Notes: generated by a model not told the origin, from the letters alone. A DNA stretch of 64,000 bases from Halalkalibacter alkaliphilus (GCF_023555415.1 NZ_JAKRYL010000002.1:62001-126000); one strand, 5' to 3'. Numbered from the stretch's first letter, positions 44,165 through 53,045 are shown. Numbers and translations: made by a program.

Positions 44165-44431
44165 ATGTTTCAAAATAATGACTCGTCTTTCATGGACCAA
44201 ATTCAAAAGAAGACTAATGTAAGACCTGATGAATTATTAAAGCTAGCTAATTCTGTTAGTAATACAAATCTTAAAGATGAAGCAGCAGTAAGACAGTTAA
44301 TTGCACAAGTTGCAAAGCTTGCAAACAAACCTGTATCAAAAGAAAAAGAAGATCAAATTGTCAAAGCTATTACAACTAATAATATGCCAATGGACTTTGC
44401 TTCACTTGCAAAAATGTTCAATAAAAAATAA
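44165..44431 (+). CDS. spoVIF: Stage VI sporulation protein F (SpoVIF/YjcC-like)
   Basis: An 88-residue protein matching the SpoVIF layout: DQIQKKTNVRPDELLKLANS, then DEAAVRQLIAQVAKLANKPV and an end rich in Asn/Lys (DFASLAKMFNKK). In B. subtilis SpoVIF helps GerE-dependent spore coat assembly in the mother cell. ATG behind GAGGGAGGGCGCAAC. In B. subtilis the gene is at another locus, so its presence next to yphE is a difference in order. Confidence 0.85.
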   Translation: MFQNNDSSFMDQIQKKTNVRPDELLKLANSVSNTNLKDEAAVRQLIAQVAKLANKPVSKEKEDQIVKAITTNNMPMDFASLAKMFNKK

Positions 44432-44689
44432 TTATCCTGTGTAGGCAAAATCCACAAGCAAAATAGTGGTTCTTGCATATACTTGTAGGGAACGAACATT
44501 ACTATAGGGCTGTGTTTTAGACGAAGGGTTTCGTCAAGTTGGAGAAGTGTGCCCCCACTTCTCCAACTTTTTTTTAGATAGGTTCAGATACAAAAGAAAA
44601 AACTATTTGCCCTTAGTCTGTCACCGACAAGTTGGACAAGCTGTGCTATAATGTGATGGGCAAATAGGAAATATGGAGGATGATAGATC
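44432..44689 (+). other. Intergenic region with two consecutive hairpins; second is a strong terminator
   Basis: GACGAA/TTCGTC (44520-44535) is followed by a perfect 12-base stem GTTGGAGAAGTG/CACTTCTCCAAC (44538-44567) and eight T (44568-44575), which ends the spoVIF transcript. The 85 bases before it have no ORF. A weak promoter candidate (CCGACA, 17 bases, TATAAT ending near 44652) precedes yphE. Confidence 0.7.
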
Positions 44690-44893
44690 GTGTCACAGGC
44701 GATGATGAATATGTGGATATCATTTTTTGCGCTTGCGCTTATGTTTGTATCCGCAGGGACAGCTATTTTTAGTCGAGCAAAATTAAAAGGGTGGCTTCAA
44801 AAGCTCGTATTAGCCTTTTCTTTTATATGTTTGCTCGTTTCTGGGTGGATTGTCTTTCTTATTGTAATTGTTGGACCTACGGCTACTTTATAA
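44690..44893 (+). CDS. yphE: DUF2768-family small membrane protein YphE
   Basis: A 67-residue protein with two transmembrane segments (about residues 8-27 and 37-62). Position between gpsA and yphF and the topology fit YphE/DUF2768. The start is a GTG at 44690 behind ATGGAGGATGA; ATGs follow four and five codons later. Function unknown; the family is found in spore formers. Confidence 0.82.
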   Translation: MSQAMMNMWISFFALALMFVSAGTAIFSRAKLKGWLQKLVLAFSFICLLVSGWIVFLIVIVGPTATL

Positions 44894-44914
44894 TAAGAAA
44901 GGAGTTGGAGAAGA

Positions 44915-45634
44915 ATGAAAAGATATAGTTTTATCTTGTTATCAATAAGTTTATTACTGTTAAGTGGTTGCTTATTTCCAGATGATCAACGTGCTGAGAA
45001 TCGGATTGCTTATCCGGATCAGCTTCAATCGGTTCAGCATGCTGTAGAGCAATTTCAAACCGATACGGGTGTTTTGCCTATTCGTACATTCGACGAAACC
45101 ACCTCTCTTTATCAAAGGTATATTATAGATTTTAATCAATTAGTTCCAAGGTACTTACAACAACCACCTGGTACTGCATTTGAGAATGGTGGCGTATTTC
45201 AATATGTTCTTGTAAATGTTGAGGAGCAACCGGAAATTAAAGTAATAGATTTAACGTCACAGCGAGAAATTCAGCAACTGCAACAACGGTTAAATGATTA
45301 CATGAGGCAGCATCGTTTTGCTCCCATTGAAGAAATGCTGGATGTTGGGCTTTTTAAGCTTGATCACGAAGCTCTAAATTACAAAGAAGCTCCACATGTT
45401 AGAAGTCCTTATCATGATACGTACTTACCTTTATTATTAACAAACGATGGTGAGATCATCATTGATTATCGAATTGATTTAAATATGATGCTAAACGAGT
45501 ATGATCATTCATTCGAAGAAGGCGATGATATTAGATCATTACTATACGAGCACACACCTTTTGTACCTTTACGAAGTGTCCCATACGTATTAGATGAAAA
45601 TGGGGAACCGACCTATGCAATGGAGCTTAGATAA
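44915..45634 (+). CDS. yphF: YphF-like lipoprotein
   Basis: A 239-residue lipoprotein with signal peptide and lipobox LLSGC (Cys19). The mature part is acidic, with the pattern QSVQHAVEQFQTDTGVLPIRT that resembles the globular region of pilin-like proteins, and the conserved YLPLLLTNDGEIIIDYRIDL. Position directly upstream of spoIVA and size match YphF. 21 bases after yphE, so in the same operon. Function unknown. Confidence 0.82.
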   Translation: MKRYSFILLSISLLLLSGCLFPDDQRAENRIAYPDQLQSVQHAVEQFQTDTGVLPIRTFDETTSLYQRYIIDFNQLVPRYLQQPPGTAFENGGVFQYVLVNVEEQPEIKVIDLTSQREIQQLQQRLNDYMRQHRFAPIEEMLDVGLFKLDHEALNYKEAPHVRSPYHDTYLPLLLTNDGEIIIDYRIDLNMMLNEYDHSFEEGDDIRSLLYEHTPFVPLRSVPYVLDENGEPTYAMELR

Positions 45635-45652
45635 AACAATAGATTTTATGAA

Positions 45653-45687
45653 GGGCACTGAAAAAGAAAGACGATTTTTTCAGTCCC
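45653..45687 (+). terminator. Hairpin after yphF (CACTGAAAAAG family)
   Basis: GGGCACTGAAAAA pairs with TTTTTTCAGTCCC with one unpaired base. Confidence 0.6.
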
Positions 45688-45912
45688 TAGGTTTAAAAAT
45701 ATTTTTGGTATAATGCTCCTTCCATTCTGATATACATATCAGAGGAAGGGGCATTTTTGTTTTTCCCCTTCTCGGTAGCCCAAAAACGAGAATCTTCTAA
45801 CTTTCTAGTAAAGATTGTCATAAACCTTGTACAACATCATAGATATGATAGTGTCCAAGGTTTTCGGAAAGTAGTTGAGACTCAAATTTTTACTCGATCG
45901 GGAGGGGATCAC

Positions 45913-47391
45913 GTGGAAAAGGTTGATATTTTTAAGGATATTGCTGAACGCACTGGCGGCGATATTTATTTAGGAGTTGTAGGTGCGGTTCGAACAGGGA
46001 AGTCGACATTCATTAAGAAATTTATGGAGCTAGTCGTTCTCCCGAATATTGAAAATGAATCAGAAAAAGCGAGAGCTCAAGATGAGCTTCCGCAAAGTGC
46101 AGCAGGAAAAACCATCATGACAACAGAACCGAAATTTGTTCCAAATCAAGCCATTTCCATTCATGTTGACGATGGTTTGGATGTGAATGTTCGTCTCGTT
46201 GATTGCGTTGGTTATGCTGTTCCAGGAGCAAAAGGCTACGAGGATGAACATGGACCAAGGATGATTAATACTCCTTGGTATGAGGAACCTATCCCATTTC
46301 AAGAAGCAGCGGAAATTGGAACGAGAAAAGTTATTCAAGAGCACTCAACATTAGGTGTTGTCGTTACTACTGATGGTTCAATTGGTGAGATTCCGCGTCA
46401 GGATTATTTAGAATCAGAGGCGCGTGTTGTAGAGGAATTAAAAGAAGTTGGCAAGCCGTTTATTATGGTTGTAAATAGTGTTAGACCTCACCATCCAGAT
46501 ACGGAACAACTTCGAGCTCAGCTCGCTGAAGAATATGACATTCCTTGTCTTGCAATGAGCATTGAAAGCATGACAGATCAAGATATTAACAATGTACTTC
46601 GTGAAGTTCTATATGAGTTCCCGGTACATGAGGTTAATGTTAATCTTCCAAGCTGGGTTATGGTGTTAAGAGAAGATCATTGGTTACGTCAAAGCTATGA
46701 AGAATCAGTCCGTGAGACGGTTAAAGATATTAAGAGACTGCGCGATGTTGATCGGGTTGTAGGCCAATTTACTGAATATGAATTTATTGACGATGCGCGT
46801 TTAGCAGGCATTGAAATGGGGCAAGGGATTGCGGAAATTGACTTGTATGCTCCAGATGACTTATATGACCAAGTGTTAAAAGAAGTGGTCGGTGTGGAGA
46901 TTAGAGGGAAGGATCATCTCTTACAATTAATGCAAGACTTTGCTCATGCGAAGGAAGAGTACGATCAAGTGGCCGATGCTCTTAGAATGGTGAAACAAAC
47001 GGGTTACGGAATCGCCGCTCCTGCTCTATCCGATATGAGTCTTGACGAACCAGAAATCATTCGTCAAGGATCAAGATTTGGAGTTAGGTTAAAGGCTGTT
47101 GCTCCATCGATTCACATGATTAAAGTAGATGTCGAGTCGGAGTTTGCTCCAATTATTGGTACAGAAAAGCAAAGTGAGGAGCTCGTTCGATACTTAATGC
47201 AGGACTTTGAAGAGAACCCACTCTCTATTTGGAATTCAGATATCTTTGGTCGTTCTTTAAATTCAATTGTACGAGAAGGGATTTCAGCGAAATTATCTCT
47301 TATGCCTGAAAATGCTCGCTATAAGCTGAAAGAAACGTTAGAGCGTATTATTAATGAAGGTTCTGGTGGTTTGATTGCCATTATCCTATAA
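45913..47391 (+). CDS. spoIVA: Stage IV sporulation protein A, coat basement ATPase SpoIVA
   Basis: Polymerises with ATP hydrolysis on the forespore surface to form the basement layer of the spore coat. The 492-residue product equals B. subtilis SpoIVA in length and closely in sequence. The start is the GTG at 45913 (ribosome site GGAGGGGATCAC); the open frame reaches 45757, but those residues are not part of the family. Walker A is GAVRTGKST, the C-terminal anchor ends LERIINEGSGGLIAIIL. Followed by a nested hairpin. In B. subtilis hbs and mtrA come next; neither is here. Confidence 0.97.
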   Translation: MEKVDIFKDIAERTGGDIYLGVVGAVRTGKSTFIKKFMELVVLPNIENESEKARAQDELPQSAAGKTIMTTEPKFVPNQAISIHVDDGLDVNVRLVDCVGYAVPGAKGYEDEHGPRMINTPWYEEPIPFQEAAEIGTRKVIQEHSTLGVVVTTDGSIGEIPRQDYLESEARVVEELKEVGKPFIMVVNSVRPHHPDTEQLRAQLAEEYDIPCLAMSIESMTDQDINNVLREVLYEFPVHEVNVNLPSWVMVLREDHWLRQSYEESVRETVKDIKRLRDVDRVVGQFTEYEFIDDARLAGIEMGQGIAEIDLYAPDDLYDQVLKEVVGVEIRGKDHLLQLMQDFAHAKEEYDQVADALRMVKQTGYGIAAPALSDMSLDEPEIIRQGSRFGVRLKAVAPSIHMIKVDVESEFAPIIGTEKQSEELVRYLMQDFEENPLSIWNSDIFGRSLNSIVREGISAKLSLMPENARYKLKETLERIINEGSGGLIAIIL

Positions 47392-47413
47392 ACATGATAT
47401 GTCACGTCAGGAA

Positions 47414-47485
47414 GAACTCCCTAAGGAAGTTACTGAAAAGGTATAACCAACTTTTTCAGTGCCCTCTCCTAAGGGGGTTCTTTTT
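47414..47485 (+). terminator. Terminator of spoIVA with a second hairpin nested in its loop
   Basis: The outer stem GAACTCCCTAAGGA (47414-47427) / TCCTAAGGGGGTTC (47467-47480) pairs over 14 positions with one mismatch and is followed by TTTTT. Its loop holds a complete member of the CACTGAAAAAGG hairpin family (ACTGAAAAG at 47432-47440 with CTTTTTCAGT at 47451-47460). Confidence 0.85.
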
Positions 47486-47705
47486 GCTTTATCCTTCATG
47501 ACTATGCTAAGATTTATAAGAGTGCCTTTACTTGAAATTGCAAACGATCACTAGTTAATCAGGTGAGATTTTCACCAAAATGAAGCTAATTAAAATCGAG
47601 GATTGAGTTTTTTAGCTCTTCAAGAAGCGAAAATTTCTAATCCATGATAAGATAGATCATGTTAGAATAGGTAGTATTGAATTACGTGAGAATAGGAGAG
47701 TTGAG
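47486..47705 (+). other. Intergenic region upstream of mtrB
   Basis: About 220 AT-rich bases without an ORF or recognisable RNA. In B. subtilis hbs and mtrA (folE) occupy this place; no remnant of either is visible here. A promoter for mtrB is expected but I could not settle on one. Confidence 0.5.
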
Positions 47706-47924
47706 ATGAGTAATCAAAATGAATTTTTTGTTATAAAAGCAAAAGAAAATGGTGTAAATGTTATTGGCTTAACAAGAGGGTCTGATACTCGATTTCACCA
47801 TTCTGAAAAACTTGATAAAGGTGAAGTGATGATTGCACAATTTACAGAACACACATCAGCTGTAAAAGTTAGAGGGAAAGCGATTATACAAACGAGTCAC
47901 GGGACGATGGATACAGAAGAATAA
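47706..47924 (+). CDS. mtrB: trp RNA-binding attenuation protein TRAP (MtrB)
   Basis: Tryptophan-activated RNA-binding protein that forms a ring (11 subunits in B. subtilis) and binds GAG/UAG triplets in the trp leader. The 72-residue protein has the full core [20 protein letters not shown] and [16 protein letters not shown]. The RNA-contact residues equivalent to Lys37, Lys56 and Arg58 of B. subtilis are Lys35, Lys54 and Arg56. ATG behind AGGAGAGTTGAG. Its probable target precedes trpE (57408-57457). mtrA, its usual operon partner, is absent. Confidence 0.95.
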   Translation: MSNQNEFFVIKAKENGVNVIGLTRGSDTRFHHSEKLDKGEVMIAQFTEHTSAVKVRGKAIIQTSHGTMDTEE

Positions 47925-48025
47925 TACCTTTTACATAGTAGGTTACTGTAGAACCTATGATATAATAGATAGGGTTTTTAAATAGGCAACTACAACAATG
48001 AAGGACGGAATTTGGGGGATTTTTT

Positions 48026-48811
48026 ATGAACAAAAGTAATTTTAATGAGCAAGTAACAGAAATCAAAAGGAGCTTTTATAGCTTAACTGAGCATCTATAT
48101 TTGCAATCGTATGTTCCTGAACCTGAAATAGATGACGATAAGGTTCGCTTCTTAATAGCTATGATGTACAAGCGATTGCCAATTACAGAAGCAAAAATGT
48201 TTACGATTTCAGCATTATTACTTCAAGCTGCATTCGATATGCATGATGAGGTCTCCCTTCATCCAGTAACTTCAGATGAGTTGCGAAAAAACCGACAGCT
48301 GACCGTACTTGCAGGTGACCATTATGTCAGTCTTTTCTATTTTTTGCTGGCGGAAAAAAAGCATGTTCCTATGATCCGGATTTTTGGACAATCGATTCAA
48401 GAAATTAGTGAATCAAAAATGAATTTATACGAATTAGAACATGTTCGTTATGATGATCTGCAGCATACAAGTGCACAAATTGAGTCAGCTCTAATGCAAA
48501 ATATGGCACACTATTTCGAGCAATTAACATGGAAATCTGCCATAAGAGATTTCTTTTATTTAAAAAAGCTTGTTCGAGAAAAGGCAAATTGGTTAAATGG
48601 AAAGGGAAGTGTGCTCATTGATTCCATTCTTCGTGATCGATTACAAGGGGAAGATAAGCTGCAAAGTATTGAAAGAAAGATAGAAGACATGAAAGATCGA
48701 CTACTTACAAGCAGCAAAGAACTTAACTCTTATGAGAACTTTATCATTGAACACGTGGATGATTTATTAGGGCATTCGCCTTATCAAGAGATAGCAGCAG
48801 AAGAAGGGTGA
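48026..48811 (+). CDS. hepS: Heptaprenyl diphosphate synthase component I (HepS)
   Basis: Small subunit of the two-component enzyme that makes the C35 side-chain precursor of menaquinone. The 261-residue helical protein has the HepS-like features [17 protein letters not shown] and [18 protein letters not shown] and lacks the DDxxD motifs, which are in HepT. Position before menG is the standard gerC locus order. The stop codon overlaps the region of the menG start. ATG at 48026 has a weak ribosome site (TTTGGGGGATT). Confidence 0.92.
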   Translation: MNKSNFNEQVTEIKRSFYSLTEHLYLQSYVPEPEIDDDKVRFLIAMMYKRLPITEAKMFTISALLLQAAFDMHDEVSLHPVTSDELRKNRQLTVLAGDHYVSLFYFLLAEKKHVPMIRIFGQSIQEISESKMNLYELEHVRYDDLQHTSAQIESALMQNMAHYFEQLTWKSAIRDFFYLKKLVREKANWLNGKGSVLIDSILRDRLQGEDKLQSIERKIEDMKDRLLTSSKELNSYENFIIEHVDDLLGHSPYQEIAAEEG

Positions 48812-48813
48812 GC

Positions 48814-49530
48814 ATGATGACACAAACGAAAGAAGAGCGAGTTCATCAAGTTTTTGAATCGATTTATAAAAAATACGATATTATGAATTCGGTTATTAGT
48901 TTCCAACGCCATAAAGCTTGGCGAAAGGATACGATGAGAAGGATGAATGTTCAAATAGGAAATGAAGCGTTAGATGTTTGCTGTGGGACAGCAGATTGGG
49001 CGATAGCTTTAGGAGAAGCAGTTGGTCCTAATGGTCACGTGGAAGGCCTGGATTTTAGCAAAAATATGTTGAAGATTGGTCAAGAGAAAGTAGAAGAGAA
49101 AAAACTTTCTCAAGTTAATTTGCGTCATGGAAATGCCATGGAGCTTCCGTATGAAGATAATCGCTTTGACTTTGTTACAATTGGATTTGGGTTAAGAAAT
49201 GTTCCAGATTATATGAAGGTGCTACGGGAGATGCACCGAGTCGTAAAGCCAGGTGGAACCGTCGTATGTTTAGAAACGTCTCAACCAACTATTCCAGTTT
49301 TTAAGCAGTTATACTTTTTTTATTTTCGCCAAGTTATGCCGGTGTTTGGGAAGCTATTTGCTAAGAGTTATGAAGAATATTCATGGCTTCAAGAATCAAC
49401 GATGTCATTTCCTGATCGCGAAAAGTTGGCAGAAATGTTTCGTAAGGCAGGATTTGTAGATGTGGAAGTGAAACCTTATTCAGGTGGAGTTGCAGCAATG
49501 CATTTAGGGAAAAAAACAGTTGGAAACTAG
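48814..49530 (+). CDS. menG: Demethylmenaquinone methyltransferase MenG (UbiE)
   Basis: SAM-dependent C-methylation of demethylmenaquinone, the last step of menaquinone synthesis. The 238-residue protein has [18 protein letters not shown] at the start, the SAM-binding [15 protein letters not shown] and the UbiE signature [13 protein letters not shown]. The ATG at 48814 (or 48817) follows GAAGAAGGGTGAG; a GTG at 48808 is in frame but less likely. Serves both the classical and the futalosine routes. Confidence 0.95.
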   Translation: MMTQTKEERVHQVFESIYKKYDIMNSVISFQRHKAWRKDTMRRMNVQIGNEALDVCCGTADWAIALGEAVGPNGHVEGLDFSKNMLKIGQEKVEEKKLSQVNLRHGNAMELPYEDNRFDFVTIGFGLRNVPDYMKVLREMHRVVKPGGTVVCLETSQPTIPVFKQLYFFYFRQVMPVFGKLFAKSYEEYSWLQESTMSFPDREKLAEMFRKAGFVDVEVKPYSGGVAAMHLGKKTVGN

Positions 49531-49551
49531 CAGAATTGGAGCAGATATTTC

Positions 49552-50415
49552 GTGATTAGAAAGTTGAAGATCATCTTAGAAATGATTAAGTTTGAGCACA
49601 CAGTTTTTGCCTTGCCGTTTGCTTATTTTGGTGCAATGTTGGGTGCCTTTATTGTTAATGGGACAATGCCCACGTTCTCTCAATGGATTTGGATTACCGT
49701 AGCAATGGTTGGAGCGAGAAGTGCAGCTATGTCATTAAACAGAGTGATTGATGAGCAGATAGATAAACATAACCCGAGGACGGCAACAAGAGCGATTCCT
49801 GCAGGTTTAGTGTCAAAAATAGAAGTGCTATTATTTATCATTATTTCATTCGCTTTGCTATTTTATGCAGCCTTTAAGTTAAACATGCTAGCAGTTTATT
49901 TATTGCCGGCAGCTGTTTTCTTTCTAGTTATTTATTCATACACGAAACGATTTACGTGGATGTGCCATATCATTCTAGGGGTAACGATTGGAATTGCCCC
50001 TCTTGGTGGATGGGTTGGTGCAACAGGAACATTGACATGGGAAGCACTTCTTTTGTTTTTAGCTGTTGCATTATGGACGGCTGGATTTGATGTTATTTAC
50101 GCGACACAGGATGCAGATTATGACAGAGAACATGGTTTGTTTTCTATTCCTAGCCGCTTTGGGATTGGACGAGCACTTAAGATTGCTCGTTTTCTGCATG
50201 TCATTAGTTTTCTAAGCTTTCTTGGCTTGTTTTTCTTTACTGAACTTGGTTGGTTATATTTTATTGGCGTTATCATTGCTGGTGTGATAATGATTTATGA
50301 GCATTCCCTTGTTTCAGAAGATGATCTTTCCAAATTAAACGTAGCCTTTTTCACGATGAACGGGATTCTAAGTATTGTCATGTTCATTTTCGCGATGGGA
50401 GATGTACTACTATGA
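49552..50415 (+). CDS. mqnP: UbiA-family prenyltransferase, probably MqnP of the futalosine menaquinone pathway
   Basis: A 287-residue membrane prenyltransferase with about eight transmembrane segments and both Asp-rich motifs, NRVIDEQIDKHNPRTATR and YATQDADYDREHG. This is the UbiA (4-hydroxybenzoate) rather than MenA subgroup. With ubiX-like and mqnA genes overlapping downstream and no ubiquinone expected in Firmicutes, it most likely prenylates the 1,4-dihydroxy-6-naphthoate of the futalosine pathway. GTG start at 49552 behind GGAGCAG. Stop overlaps the next gene by four bases. Confidence 0.85.
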   Translation: MIRKLKIILEMIKFEHTVFALPFAYFGAMLGAFIVNGTMPTFSQWIWITVAMVGARSAAMSLNRVIDEQIDKHNPRTATRAIPAGLVSKIEVLLFIIISFALLFYAAFKLNMLAVYLLPAAVFFLVIYSYTKRFTWMCHIILGVTIGIAPLGGWVGATGTLTWEALLLFLAVALWTAGFDVIYATQDADYDREHGLFSIPSRFGIGRALKIARFLHVISFLSFLGLFFFTELGWLYFIGVIIAGVIMIYEHSLVSEDDLSKLNVAFFTMNGILSIVMFIFAMGDVLL

Positions 50416-51020
50416 ATGAAAGCTTGAGAGGGATTTATACGGTTGGGATTACAGGAGCAAGTGGAGCCATTTATGGTGTTCGTTTAGTTCAACAGCTCCT
50501 GTCTGAATCTTACAAAGTACACTTGATCTTAACAGAAGCGGCATGGCGTGTATTTCAAGAAGAGCTCCTTTTGAATACTGAAGATCGAGACAGTGTCATT
50601 CAAGATTTGTTCGGTAACTATGGCGGCGAACTTCATACACATCATTTGCATGATTATGGGGCGCCAATTGCTAGTGGTTCTTATCAAAACGATGGAATGA
50701 TTATTATTCCGTGTTCAATGGGGACACTTTCAGGAATTGCTCACGGTGCTTCAGGTAATCTGCTAGAACGTACTGCTGATGTTATGTTAAAAGAAGGTCG
50801 TAAACTTGTATTAGTCCCAAGAGAGACCCCTTTAAATCAGCTTCATTTAGAAAATATGTTACGAGTTTCAAAAGTGGGTGCAAAAATTTTGCCTGCTATG
50901 CCTGGTTTCTATCATCTGCCTAAGACAATGGATGATCTAGTGAATTTCCTTGTGGGCAAAGCACTAGATAGCTTAGGTGTAGAGCACGAGTTATTTACAC
51001 GATGGGGGGAAGAAAGATGA
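50412..51020 (+). CDS. ubiX: UbiX-like flavin prenyltransferase
   Basis: A 202-residue flavoprotein that attaches dimethylallyl phosphate to FMN to give the prenyl-FMN cofactor of UbiD-type decarboxylases. Signature GITGASGAIYGVRLVQQLL, then IIIPCSMGTLSGIAHGASGNLLERTADV and LVLVPRETPLNQLHLENML. In the futalosine pathway a UbiX/UbiD-type pair is thought to decarboxylate the naphthoate ring; no ubiD is in the window. ATGA overlaps with both neighbours. Confidence 0.92.
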   Translation: MNESLRGIYTVGITGASGAIYGVRLVQQLLSESYKVHLILTEAAWRVFQEELLLNTEDRDSVIQDLFGNYGGELHTHHLHDYGAPIASGSYQNDGMIIIPCSMGTLSGIAHGASGNLLERTADVMLKEGRKLVLVPRETPLNQLHLENMLRVSKVGAKILPAMPGFYHLPKTMDDLVNFLVGKALDSLGVEHELFTRWGEER

Positions 51021-51865
51021 GTGTTGTAATCGGTGAGATCTCCTACACAAATATTTTACCGTTTTTTTATCATTTAGATAAAAAAATGCTTACTGAGTAT
51101 AACTGTCAATTTGTTCCCCAAGTTCCTGCTCAGTTAAATAATGAAATGTCAAAAGGTCGGATTGATATTGGTGGGATCTCTTCTTATGCCTATGCTGAAA
51201 ATGCATCGAGATATACGTTGCTTCCTAATTTATCAGTAACTTCATATGGAGCTGTAAATTCAATTTTTCTTTTCTCAAAAGTGCCGTTACAAGAATTGAA
51301 TGGGAAGAAAGTTGCTTTAACATGGAGCTCTGCTTCTTCTGTTCACCTTTTAAAAATAATATTGGAGCATTTCCACTCGTTACAAATCTCGTATACGACA
51401 ATGAATCCTAATGTGACAAGCATGTTAAAGGACCATGATGCATGTCTCTTAATTGGCGATGACGCCATTGTGGCACGGCGTAAGTATGCAACGTCTCTTT
51501 ATCATTATGATTTGGGTGAACTGTGGTATGAGAAAACGGGGTTGCCAATGACGTTTGCTGTTTTTGCGGTACGAAACGAAGCATTACGAAATCATCCAAG
51601 CTTAGTTGGTCTTATTTATCGTTCATTTCTACAAAGTAAATTAGAAAGTGAATCGAAAAATTATCAGCCGATGATTGCTAGTATTTTAAAAACGCATGGT
51701 GGCGAGAAGGCATTTTGGGATCATTACTTTCAAAAGCTCTGCAATGACTTTGGGCCAGAGGAGCAAAAGGGATTATCTTATTATTTTGATCTTTTATATC
51801 AATTGAATTATTTATCTCAACCAGTGAAAGTGCTGCGTATTTGGGATGAGGTTGTAAGTAAGTAG
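51017..51865 (+). CDS. mqnA: Chorismate dehydratase MqnA (futalosine pathway)
   Basis: Dehydrates chorismate to 3-[(1-carboxyvinyl)oxy]benzoate, the first committed step of futalosine-dependent menaquinone synthesis. The 282-residue protein has the periplasmic-binding-protein-like fold with GEISYTNILPFFYHL, GRIDIGGISSYAYAENASRY, SVTSYGAVNSIFLFSK and LTWSSASSVHLLK. Starts at the ATG at 51017 behind GGGGGGAAGAAAG and overlaps ubiX by four bases. Its presence in a Bacillus-type hep locus is the best evidence that this organism does not rely on MenF-MenD-MenB. Confidence 0.92.
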   Translation: MSVVIGEISYTNILPFFYHLDKKMLTEYNCQFVPQVPAQLNNEMSKGRIDIGGISSYAYAENASRYTLLPNLSVTSYGAVNSIFLFSKVPLQELNGKKVALTWSSASSVHLLKIILEHFHSLQISYTTMNPNVTSMLKDHDACLLIGDDAIVARRKYATSLYHYDLGELWYEKTGLPMTFAVFAVRNEALRNHPSLVGLIYRSFLQSKLESESKNYQPMIASILKTHGGEKAFWDHYFQKLCNDFGPEEQKGLSYYFDLLYQLNYLSQPVKVLRIWDEVVSK

Positions 51866-51921
51866 TAGAAAGAACACTAATTGACGATTTGACATCGTCG
51901 TGATGATATAAGGTGGACAAT

Positions 51922-52893
51922 ATGAAACTAGCTGAAATTTATATGCAATTTCAATCAGATATTAATATAATTGAGAAAGAACTTGAAGAAACAGTTCAAG
52001 CGAAAAATGATGTCTTGCAAGAGGCAGCAACTCAACTGCTAAGAGCAGGTGGAAAAAGAATTCGGCCTGTTTTTGTCTTGTTGGCAGCGAGGTTTGGCCA
52101 ATATGATATTAACAATTTAAAGCACATTGCTGTTCCGCTTGAATTAATTCATATGGGCTCACTTGTTCATGATGATGTGATTGACGATGCTGAACTTAGA
52201 CGTGGAAAAAAAACAATTAAGTCTCAGTGGGATAATCGTGTCGCGATGTATACCGGTGACTTTATTTTTGGAAAAGCTTTAGAAACGTCAACTTTCTTTG
52301 CTAATCCACAAATCCATCAAATTTTATCGAATGCGATGGTAGAAATGTGTCTTGGCGAAATTGAACAAATTAAAGATCAATACAATTGGGGGCAAAACTT
52401 CAGGGTTTATTTACGGCGCATTAAGCGAAAGACAGCTTTGTTAATCGCTGTTAGTTGTGAGTTAGGTGCGCTCGCAGCAAATGCGGATAGAGATATACAA
52501 AGAAACCTCTATCAATTTGGTTACAATGTTGGGATGTCTTTTCAGATTACCGATGATGTATTGGACTTTGTTGGAACAGAAGAACAGTTAGGTAAGCCAG
52601 CAGGTGGTGATTTACGACAAGGGAACGTAACGTTGCCTGCGCTATATGCGATGCATTATGATACAGACATTAAGCAGCTGATTAAAGAAATGCTCTCAAC
52701 AAACTATCCTGAAGATATAGATGTTTCTCCGATTTTAGAAGCTATTAAAAATTCAGGAGGAATTGAATATTCTATTTCGATAAGTGATCAATACTTAGAA
52801 AAAGCCAATGAAGCACTAGAAAGGTTACCTGATACAAAAGAAAAAACATACTTACGAGAAATTGCAGCCTATATTGGCAAGCGCAAATTTTAA
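51922..52893 (+). CDS. hepT: Heptaprenyl diphosphate synthase component II (HepT)
   Basis: Catalytic subunit that elongates farnesyl diphosphate with isopentenyl units to heptaprenyl diphosphate. The 323-residue protein has both Asp-rich motifs, LVHDDVIDDAELRRGK and FQITDDVLDFVG, and the substrate-binding LLRAGGKRIRPV. Starts at the ATG at 51922 (AAGGTGGACAAT), the GTG at 51913 overlapping the ribosome site. Closed by a perfect 19-base stem. Confidence 0.95.
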   Translation: MKLAEIYMQFQSDINIIEKELEETVQAKNDVLQEAATQLLRAGGKRIRPVFVLLAARFGQYDINNLKHIAVPLELIHMGSLVHDDVIDDAELRRGKKTIKSQWDNRVAMYTGDFIFGKALETSTFFANPQIHQILSNAMVEMCLGEIEQIKDQYNWGQNFRVYLRRIKRKTALLIAVSCELGALAANADRDIQRNLYQFGYNVGMSFQITDDVLDFVGTEEQLGKPAGGDLRQGNVTLPALYAMHYDTDIKQLIKEMLSTNYPEDIDVSPILEAIKNSGGIEYSISISDQYLEKANEALERLPDTKEKTYLREIAAYIGKRKF

Positions 52894-52935
52894 GAGGGTA
52901 CTGAAAAGGCGGCTTTGCCTTTTCAGTACCCTCTT
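52892..52935. terminator. Hairpin after hepT, longest member of the TACTGAAAAGG family
   Basis: AAGAGGGTACTGAAAAGGC pairs perfectly over 19 positions with GCCTTTTCAGTACCCTCTT; the first base pair uses the hepT stop codon. Only short T runs follow. Confidence 0.75.
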
Positions 52936-53016
52936 AGCAATAATGACACTACAATAATTATTTTATTGTTTAATATGGAAATGATAGTGTTTTCTTTGAA
53001 ATATTTCACAATCATA

Positions 53017-53045
53017 TTGTGACTGTTCTAGATGTTTGCTATACT
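53017..53045 (+). promoter_or_regulatory. Probable sigma-A promoter of ndk
   Basis: TTGTGA (53017-53022), exactly 17 bases, TATACT (53040-53045), 42 bases before the ndk start. Confidence 0.65.

Noticed and set aside
45757-45912. Longer N-terminus for spoIVA
   Set aside because: The GTG at 45913 has the ribosome site and gives exactly the family N-terminus; the upstream residues have no family match.
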